Positions 50,501 through 61,200 of a stretch of DNA of 64,000 nucleotides are shown piece after piece. A program made the position numbers and the translations under genes. The first letter of the stretch is position 1. Each line of letters begins with the position of its first letter. Source of the stretch: Riptortus pedestris (Eukaryota > Arthropoda > Insecta > Hemiptera > Alydidae); contig CM032228.1 in assembly GCA_019009955.1 (NCBI GenBank), forward strand, positions 5,825,001 through 5,889,000. The letters run 5' to 3'. The notes beneath the pieces were generated by a model that worked only from the letters and a program-made list of their open reading frames with translations, was not told where the DNA came from and made no database searches.

Positions 50501-53500
50501 TTCTTGGTGAACGTTACTACCACTTCGCCCACCTTCCTAAGCAGTGAACTCTCTAATCTTTTCATGCTAATCATTAAACTCTTTGAGAGCCTTGTCTCTG
50601 CCCATAAGAGCTGATGCTTTCTCATGTTCCAATACTTCTACCTCTTAAGACAATGCCTTTTTCTCTTCCACCAGTTTTTGTTCTCAGATTCAATAGCTTT
50701 GTTCTTGGCCGAAGACTGAGAAAGATCTTCAATGAGTTTTTCCGTCTCTTTGTGTACATTGTGGCGTTCGGACATTATCAGTGAATATTCGTTCATAGTA
50801 GCATTCCGCTTCCTCAGTCAGTCTTTTCAAGTCCTTGCTAGCTTTCATCCTTAGAGCCATAGCTAGGTTTATCTCTTATACTGCTTCCTCATGTTTCTGT
50901 TGTACCTGAACTAGTGCATCTTGATATTCGTTGCGTTCTCGAAGTGCAATGTTCCTTTGTCGGATAGCTGCTGTACACTGTTGTTTAAAGCTATTCCTTT
51001 CTCTAATAGCCTGATTTCTTTAAGTGACCATTTCTTTGATGCTATTGTAAAATTTATATCTGTTAGCAAATTTGGATTTCCTACACTTGATAAAATGTTG
51101 ATCAAGACAATCAATAATACCTTCTATAGGTGTATCACAAGGTGAGACTGGTATTAACAATTTCATCACTTCTGTGAATGAATTAAAGAGGATAGCCTTT
51201 TTATGCTCCTCATCTACAATATCATTACCCAAAAAATACTGGTGTAATTGCCTTTTAAAAATAGTCCAATCAGTTTTTAATGAAAATTCACTAAAATTAG
51301 CAATACAATTTGTACAAAACTGTAAGCATATATATACAGTTTCGCATCCATATATGAATCGTGCATTTCCAAAATGTTGTAAGGGCCAAAAGTAAAAATT
51401 TACAGGAGAAAGAAAAAACGTTTTTTTTTGTTTTTTTTTTTTTTTTTTTTTTCAAAGAAGAAATTTATTATAAAATAACTGAATAGCACATTATATTATG
51501 TTTTTAGTTAGAATTATGTGTGTAAATTATGAAAAAAAAGTTCTTATTACTTTATATATAAAAAAAATAGTTTTTCTTTATTGCAACTGCAAAACATTGT
51601 AAGTGGCAATATGCAAGTCACTGCTTGAGGAAAAGTTCATATTTTTTCTTCATTTTGTGGAGCGTTAGGTGGCGTTTCCATTAACATTTCCTCGAAGTAT
51701 TCCCTCACTTCATTTCCTAGGTAAGGCATCATTTTCTTGATATCCGCCTTTTTCTTTTCTGGCAGGCCAAATCGTGTTCTGTTCAGGGGCAAATTCACAT
51801 TACAAAAATCTTCCACAGACACGCATTCTCTTAGGATGCTTACACTTTTTTCCCAGTTGGTTAATTCACCATAGTTTTTTGACATTTGTACTTTACCAAA
51901 TTACAGCTGTTAGACGAATCTGGCATTCAGATGAAATGTCGAGCTTCTTTGTATCCAGGAAGGCAGGAGAAATTTTTCGAAAATTCCGTCATGAGTACAA
52001 CCACAATAGCTGATTTTCCTTAAGGGAAATCTGCTAAAAGGCAATTACACCAGTATTTTTTGGGTAATGATATTGTAGACGAGGAACGTAAAAAGGCTTT
52101 CCTCATAAATTCATTCACAGAAGATGCTTTTAAGCTAGTGAAGAATTTGTTAATACCAGTCTCACCTTGTGATACACCTATAGAAGGTATTATTGATTGT
52201 CTTGATCAACATTTTATGTGTAGGAAATCCAAGTTTGCTAACAGATATAAATTTTACAATACATACAGTTTTGCATCCATATATATGCCTATAATACTTT
52301 AATAATTTATCTATTAAAGGCCTATCAATAAATTGATGTTATTATGAATTAAAGCTGTTTTAGAGAAAAATTGTAAGTTAAAATTATATAATACATTGCT
52401 ACAAACAACACTGTAATTTAGAGAAATAAATATTTATTTATTAGCAGATTTCCCACAAGGGAAATCAGATATTGAGGCCATACTCCTGATACGAATTTTG
52501 AAAAATGAAGTCCATTCAAAATTATATATATTTCTGCGCAGTTGCAACGGTCTGGTGGTCGCAATTTTTGTTATATCATTACCAAACTCGTTATTTAATC
52601 ATTTCATGTAAAAACAGATATCAAGTTCTTTAATGTCAGAAATTGAACCAGCATTGTGAGGGGGGGTTAAAGGGGAATTTCAAAAATTCTAAACATCTCC
52701 ATTATTATACATCTGTTCAAAAAACTATATAGGACCAATCTTATTGCAATTTTAATATTCTATGAATGCTATTTATATATGCTATTAAGAATCATGATTA
52801 TTAACCGATATATTTGCATTTTCTAGTTTTCAGCCTTCAGTAAACCCCCACTCCTACTCTTGTCATATTGACAATAATCTGTTATAACATGAAACACTTT
52901 ATTTTAAGGTTAAATACCAAATATGGTTTTCATTGAACCTTCACTTACTTTACTTTGTGAGATCAGATATGTTATGTGGCAGTGATGTCATCAATTAAGA
53001 TCTCTACCATACTCAATATTTAACCATTTCAGTCAAGGCTAAAGATCATATTTGTTATTGACTGAAATCAGACTTGGAATGGTGGGGGTTTAGAGGGATT
53101 AATTCAATAATCCACAATATCTCAATTATTATGACTCTATAAAATGTTTTAGAACCAATCTTGTTAAACTATTGATGCTCTACATTTCTTAATCTAGACA
53201 TTTTTTTGTAACTCAAGTATTAGTACTAAACTTACCTGTTGTTTCTATCCTTGCCTTCAGTTCGTTTTTGTTTTCGCTCAGTCCCTCCCTTCTACTGACT
53301 GTTTTTTTTTTTTTTTTCATATAAATAGAGAATATGTAATGAGATGAGATCAGTAGTGTGTTATACCATCGTGAGGAAAATCTGTTTAGTTTGCAGAGCC
53401 CCTGCAGGGCTTTTAAATAATTATACACACATGCATTCACACACCCACACTCACTACCAGAATATTATACTACATTTATTTCTTTAAAATGTGCCCACTT

Positions 53501-55225
53501 CAGTTTGAAATTACCCTCCAATAAGTTCTATATATTATTTATGTTAAGCTATTAGATTGTTCTTGTCTTTTAGCAGATTTCCCTCATTTACATATTTTGG
53601 ACATAGAAAATAGCTATGAATTATATCTATACTTTATTAGTAAAATCAGCCTATCTTCTTTTATCTATCTATCTCCTATCTGTCTATCTATCTATCTATC
53701 TCTTCTTATCTATGTCCTATCGATTTATATATCTATCTATCTGTCTTTTTATTATCTATCATCATCTCTATCTATCTTCTATTAACGCTAACTATCTAAT
53801 ATTTTTTCATCTTCATCTATACTAATACTCATATATATATATATATATTATTTCGTTAAGCTCTATATATATATATATAATTTAAAGTTTTTTTGCAAAA
53901 AGACGAATCATCTCCGTTACATATTTCATCGTTACCAACATGAAAATTGCAGTAGTTTTTTGTCAAAGCCATTTTCATAGTTCGTTAATATCTAAAATGG
54001 GCCAATGGGAGGGGTTATTTTAGAGGATTTCATTTACTACGAAAATATTATCCGTTAGAAAAAATTTATCTAAAGCCAATCTGAGTTCTTGACATATCTG
54101 CTTCTATTGTAATTAATTCTTTAATAATAACCGAGATATGCATATTTTATTAAAGTTCTATAATGCATGAGTTCTTTTCTGCCTTTTTTGAATAGTAAAA
54201 TTATTTTTGTAACTGTTCGGCCCTATCGTATGGAGAGTTTTCCAAGCAGATTGTATAACTCGGTTAGGCACGTTGGAATCTACTATGTTTCTGCAGTCCC
54301 CAGTCGTGATGCATTTTTTCTTTTTAATACTTTTTAGCCTTTTCTCCTTATTACTAACTTATATATTTTTTTTTTTTTTTTTATTTTTTTTTTAATTTTA
54401 AACAACTTTTCTTCCTTTCCTAAAATTTGTATGTTTGCATTAAGCATTCTTCGCAGTGTGCATTTTTCGTTTTTTATGTGTTGTTGCCAGAGCTGCCTGT
54501 CCCTCTGGACTGGTCCCACAAACTAAATTTTTGTTATGTTGGATTATACTTGTTTTCTTTCAGTAGTGCCCTCATTCACCCACATGTCTACCACTGCACT
54601 TGTTACATTCTATTTTATATATATTTCATTTAAAATTGATCTGCTCTGGAACTCATTTAATTTTGCTCATTCCTTTTTGTATTGCCTTATTGTATTTCCT
54701 GCTAAGTGTTCCCACATTCTTACAAACTGTCATCATTATCTTTTCTATTATTGGATTATAGTTGAAGGAGTTAAACCTTGTGCTCTCTTTCAGAATTTGC
54801 CTCTTAATTTTGGTTATTTATTTTTTTTTTTGTATTTCTCATGGATATATGCTGATTTAGTTTCTTATTGTTAACTGTACTCACTTTATTTGGTTTTGTG
54901 AAAACTCCTCAATATACGCTAGGTTCATTCCTTTTGGATGTCCAGAATCAGTATTTTCATCCTTATCAAATATATATCCATTATTTAAATTTAAATTATT
55001 TATTAACGACCAATTTTTGCAACTAAGGCTAATTGGCATGGATTATCTACAAGTTAATACCCTTTTCTAGCCATGGTGGGATTTTATTTAATGAATTCCG
55101 TCACTAAATAAATTCTTATTGCCCAGGCGAGAATCCAACTTGCCACTCTAACTTTACCATATAAAGTGAGATTAACATCAACACTTTAACTCGCATGGTC
55201 AACCTAGTATTAATTTTATAATAAG

Positions 55226-55283
<58 letters not shown>

Positions 55284-58200
55284 TCACTGTTTTAGAGATA
55301 AATAACTGTTATGGGTAAAGTAAAAAATACCCTCAACTTTTTTTTTCTCCTGCTAGTAACCCTATGAGGAGTTATTTAATTGAATACATGTTCCATTGCC
55401 ACATGGCATATTACATGTATGATTATGTTTAAACACATTTTTTATTTTACAATATATACACATTAATCAACCATCTAATCAAATACACTCAACCGCAAAA
55501 AAAAAAAACCGGACACTTAGATTTAGTCTTATAATTTTGTTAAATACTTAATATATATGTATATTAATCTTTTTAATTAAAATAATTGGTTAATCTATAG
55601 GTTATTTAAACAAAATCTGCCAAAAGTGAATAATTTTTATTGATTATTTACACAAAAATACAAAATAAAAAAAAAGAAAAAGATAAATTAACACGTTTAA
55701 AAAAAAAAAATTATTCTTCATTTTTATTACAGTGAATGGTAGACTTCGCTACCCCAAGCGTTTCGGCAATGTAATGTAAGCTCCGGCCTTCCATCTAAGT
55801 TTGAAAGACCCATTATTCTGGACCGAAATAAAAATAAAACATTAATTAAAGAAAATGCTTGGTTAATAATTAAAGATGTTTAAATGTGCGAAAAACTACT
55901 TAAAGTTTAGAATAGATCACACGACACAACAAATAAATCTAATCTGAGTTTTATCTAATTGTTTACTAATCCTGAAGGGATTAGTTCAATGGACTTAGAC
56001 TGTAAATTCTCTGTAATAACTAGAATACCAACATAAAGAAAATTGCTGAAAATTAGCTTTTAATACGACAAAAATGAAGTGTCCGGTTTTTTTGCGGTTG
56101 AGTGTATAATATATAAAAAAATAATAATAAAATGTTAAAATACGTAAGATAATTATAAATAAAATTAATAAATGAAATGAAAAAAAAAAAAATTAATTAA
56201 AGTTAAACTCAACCGATGTTTAATTTGCGAGTCCATATAAGGTAAATATATTGAATTATAATTCCCATTCCTCACAATCAACTTTACATTCTAATGTATT
56301 TTTGCTACATCCATATCTATACTTTTGATAAACTTAATAAGCTCTTTATTATATTTATTAAAGATAATACGAGGTGGTTCAGGCCAATTACCTCCTTTTA
56401 AAATTATGTTCATTATTAAATTTGATCAATTTTGATTTTATGTTGAGCAGTCATAAAGTATATGTAAAAACGTTTGTGTTGTCTGTGAGTCGCAAGTACA
56501 TTTGTCATTATTTTGAATTTTAAATCTTGTTATATAATGTCCCGCCTGTCCATGTTCCGTTAGAAATTGTGTGCATTTGTGATGGTGGCTCTTAATTGTG
56601 TTGAAGTTGTGATTTATATTTGGTATGTATTGATGTAAGCTGTAAGATGTGTTACATGTCGTTCATACTCTGTTCCACTTATGTATTGTGTCGGTACAGT
56701 GTAAGTTTAATGTATGAGAGCTGTACGAGAGAAATTCTGGGATTATTTTTGTATCTTGAACTGCTTCCTTTACTAAGGTGTCAGTTTGTTCGTTTGATTG
56801 TTAAGACCATCAACTTGGAGAGTATTATGTATATAATGTATGTAATAGCCTACCTGGTAGATGAGCATGTACTGCTAGGATAGTGTGTTCCCCGACAGTG
56901 AGGGTGTTGCTGGCACTGAATGCAGAGATGGCTGACCCACGCACTTCCAACCATGCTCGGCCCCCACCTTCAGCCATCATTCTACCAGATCTAAACGCCC
57001 AAATCAAGCATTTCAGTACAAATTATGCACAATTCAAATATTATTGTGCCTTATACTTCAGGTTGTAATTAGCACTAATAGTATTGGTCAACAAGGTTTT
57101 CTTGTACTATCTATCTGAATAAACTATCTATGTAAATATAAAATAGAAACAGAATAAAACGAATAGAATAGAAAACAACCAAGAACAACAAATAAAAAGA
57201 AAAGAATTAGGTAACAACAAAGTACAACAAAAAACAAAAACAGAAATCAAGAAAGAATAACAAAATTTCAAAATAGAAAACAATGAAAATATTTAACAAA
57301 AATAATACTACAACCAAGCTAAACAAAATACAAAAAAAAAGTAAAATGAAAGAATATGTGAAAACTATTCACAAATAAACAATATTATGTTAAAATAAAT
57401 ATATAATGCTACCAATTAAATGCATTAGGAGACTAATTAAAAATATTAAAAATGAACAAGTAAGCATATATACTACAACAGTATAATAAAAATATAATAA
57501 AATATAACAAATAAAAATATAGTAAAATATAACGTTTATAAATTTTATGCAGTTATGCATATTGTTTTTAAAACAAAACATGAACTTGTTTTTCAAAAAT
57601 AGCATAACACATAATACCATAATTCATAAAACAAGATACAAGAATGAGCTCTAAGCTCTCAACCACAAACATAAATATTTCGAGAAAAGCGTATCATTTT
57701 CAGAAGTAAAACTCTTTAACACTCTGCCCGAATGTATCAAATTATTAAAAAATACTCTTTGTTTAAAAATAAACTAAAGAACTTCATACATTCAAAAATG
57801 TTCAATTATTAAATAAAACTACGAAATATTTGTCATAAATATCGGTCTAAAATAATTTGTCTCTATAAGCTGGGACAAGGAGTTGCTCAGCATTTATAAA
57901 GCTTGTCATCCTTTAATAAATTTGCATGCCAACAAATAAAATAACGTATGCATTAGAGTTGTAAAAATATTGTACATATTTAGAGTTGTATTAAGATTGT
58001 TAATGAAACTAAGTTATATAATTATTAAATTAATGAATAATTCGTAAATATACATTGTACACAAATTTCATAAATTTGTATGTGTAAACTAAAAAGAATA
58101 CTTACACCCAAAAATTTTGCCAATTTAAAAATGAAAAAGTTATAATTGAAAATATGATCACTTGCTCAGATTTTCGAATATAAGTGTATAGTCTTTAAAT

Positions 58201-61200
58201 ATTTGAGCAGTGGCGGCTCGTAGCTAAAATTAGCGGGGGTGCTGCTCCAAAAAATGTTTAGCCTTTGTTTTAAAATTGTGTAAAAGGAAACAAACATGTA
58301 TAAAAAGAAAATTTATTCAGAAACTTGATAAAATCCTAAAAGAACAAAATCAAACATTTTTTACTTACTTTAACCTAAATTGTTACAGTTCAAACTTAAT
58401 CTATTCGGTCGGCACTGCGGGAAAGACAGTGCTCTCTATCCCTTGTGGAGCTTCCTCTGAGGGCATGCACACAACAGCCAAACACCTCGCAGCTGGAACT
58501 GTGAAGCGTACAGTTCCATACAAAGATTTTTGTGTCTTTTTTTCATAAACCGGGGGATGGTTATTGCATTAACCTTAAGGATTATATATAATACTAGTAT
58601 AAAGGGAGAAAGGGAAGGGGAATTTAAGAGGAAATAATGGGGCCTTGATTATTATTAAATGTTATAGATGAGTTATCAATTGAAAATTTGAGGGTGTGTG
58701 CTGCATTTTCCACAGGTGCCTATTACGAGAAGCCGCCACTGTATTTGAGAATAGTATCTGTGTATGGACTGCCCTTTGTCAGTAATTTGTGTAAATTGTG
58801 TGGTATCTGTAAGTAATAGCATTATTTGCAGACCGTCTGTTTAACTGTCATAGGCACATTACAACATCTACAAATCGGTTTGTATTAAGTCAAATTCTAA
58901 GAATTCAAAATTTTTTTAAAAATTTAATTATTTAATTCTTTACAAATTATTCATCAATTTAAATAATAATATAGAATACATTTATTTCATTAACAATCTT
59001 AATACAGCTCTAGATATGTACAATTTTTTTACAACTCTAAAACATACGTTATTTTAACTTGGAGAGAGAAAAAAATGTCCAATTCTTCACAAATTTTTAT
59101 TTCGGCGCTAAGCACTTTTGAAGACTATGGTCTCCATCTTCAGAGCTACTTGCATGTACTCATTGGGAAAGGCAGCAAGTGACCTTCCCAATGAGTTTGT
59201 ATTTACTCATGGTGGTGTTGTGTTACCAGTATGCAGATTTCTCTTTTTAAAACCTCACGTGGGAAATCTACTTAGTTTATGCAGCCCCTGCGTGACGGAC
59301 ATTAAACTTTCTCATCTATTTCGAAAATGGCCAGGAATATAAACATTTTCCTATAACCTTTTTGTAAATCAGACCAACTGTCTTCGAACCAATTTCCACA
59401 CCCCCTCCTCAGAACATAATTGGTAATATTCTTAATGTTGATTTTGGTAGTGACTTTATACTTAGATTGCTTAATAAAAATGCTTAAAATGCCTGCAACC
59501 CGTTTTTCAAAAACAAACAAAAAGTAGCTCTGAAGATGGAGACAATAGTCTTTGAAAGCGCCGAAATAAAAATTTGTGAAGAATTGGACGTCTTTTTCTC
59601 TCTCCAAGTAAAAATATTCTTCACTTCCAACAACACCGCTGTGGATACATTATTTTATTTAATTGGCTTGCCAATTTATTAAAGGATGATAAGCTTTATA
59701 AATGCTGAGCAGCTGCCTTGTGTCAGCTTATAGAGACAATCTACCTCAGCACAAATTATTTTAGTCCGATATATATGACAAATATTTAGTAGTTTTATTT
59801 AATAATTTAACATTTTTGAAAGTATTCATCTTGTGTGTAAAAACATCTCTTATGAAGCTATTTATTTTTAAACAAAGTATTTTAATTTTATGATTATGTG
59901 TTATACTATTTTTGTAAAACAAGTTCATGTTTTGTTTCACAAACAATATTGTTTGGTACATATATATTGAGGGAAAAGTCATTATTTTTGACTCCTTAAA
60001 AAGTGGACGACAGGAGTCTCTCAACTTTCTGTTGTATATAAACCTTATTGCTCTCTTTTGCAATTTAAATATTAAAATATGATTTTTGGAGTTGCCCCAA
60101 TGCATAACACCATAAGTTAACCGACTATGGAAATATCCATAGTATATTAATAATAGAGTTTCCATTGGAAGATATTTTTTAACACATTTTAATAAGAAGC
60201 AAAGCAATTTTAACTTCTTACCCAATAGTTCAACACGATTGAACCAAGCAAGGCATTTGTCAACAGTCAGTCCTAAAAACTTTATCATGAGGAATACACT
60301 CAACTGCAAAAAAACCGGACACTTCATTTTTGTCGTATTAAAAGCTAATCAGCAATTTTCTTTATGTGGGTATTCTAGTTATTACAGAGAATTTAGAGTC
60401 TAAGTCCATTGAATTAATCAGTTCAGGATTAGTAAACAATTAGATAAAACTCAGATTAGATTTATTTGTCGTGAAGTTGATCTATTCTAAACTGTAAGTA
60501 GTTTTTCGCACATTTAAACATCTTTAATTATTAACCAAGCATTTTCTTTAATTAATGTTTTATTTTTATTTCGCTCCAGAATAATGGGTCTTTCAAACTT
60601 AGATGGAAGGCCGGAGCTTAATTTACATTGCCGAAACTCTTGGGGTAGCGAAGTCAACCATTCACTGTAATAAAAATGAAGAACATTTTTTTTTTCTTTA
60701 AATGTGTTAATTTATCTTTTTTTTTATTTTGTATTTTTTTCTAAATAATCAATAAAAATTATTCACTTTTGGCAGATTTTGTTTAAATAACCTATAAATT
60801 AACCAATTATTTTAATTAAAAAGATTAATATATATGTATATTAATCTTTTTAATTAAAATAATTATAAGACAAAATCTAAGTGTCCGTTTTTTTTTTTGC
60901 GGTTGAGTGTATTTGTTTTCGACATGTATTGCTAGAGTCGCCCGGCAGTCGTGGTCCAGGCAACGCAGCTTTAATCAGCTGGAACTGAGGTTGGAGCGTT
61001 GACTCCGAAAGTGCACTCTGCATTATATTAAAAACCAGTAGTGAACTTGGTCTTCTTATTGATCCTTATACATTTGTTCCTCTACCATCCAGCATATTTC
61101 AGAGATGTATTGCTAGCTTATTACACCACAAACCAATTTCCCCAGGAATTAAGGGCTTTTAATAGTAATCGAGGCAATCTTGTATTTCAAGTTTTTATTT

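Noticed and set aside
56825..57007. A stand-alone 60-codon protein
   Set aside because: Its core is a ZP exon bounded by AG and GT; the ends are intron sequence.
58276..58548. 90-codon frame inside the hAT miniature element
   Set aside because: No transposase motif, and the element is a short non-autonomous one.
59302..59607. 101-codon minus-strand frame
   Set aside because: It runs across the inverted repeat and LINE tail sequence; no motif was found.
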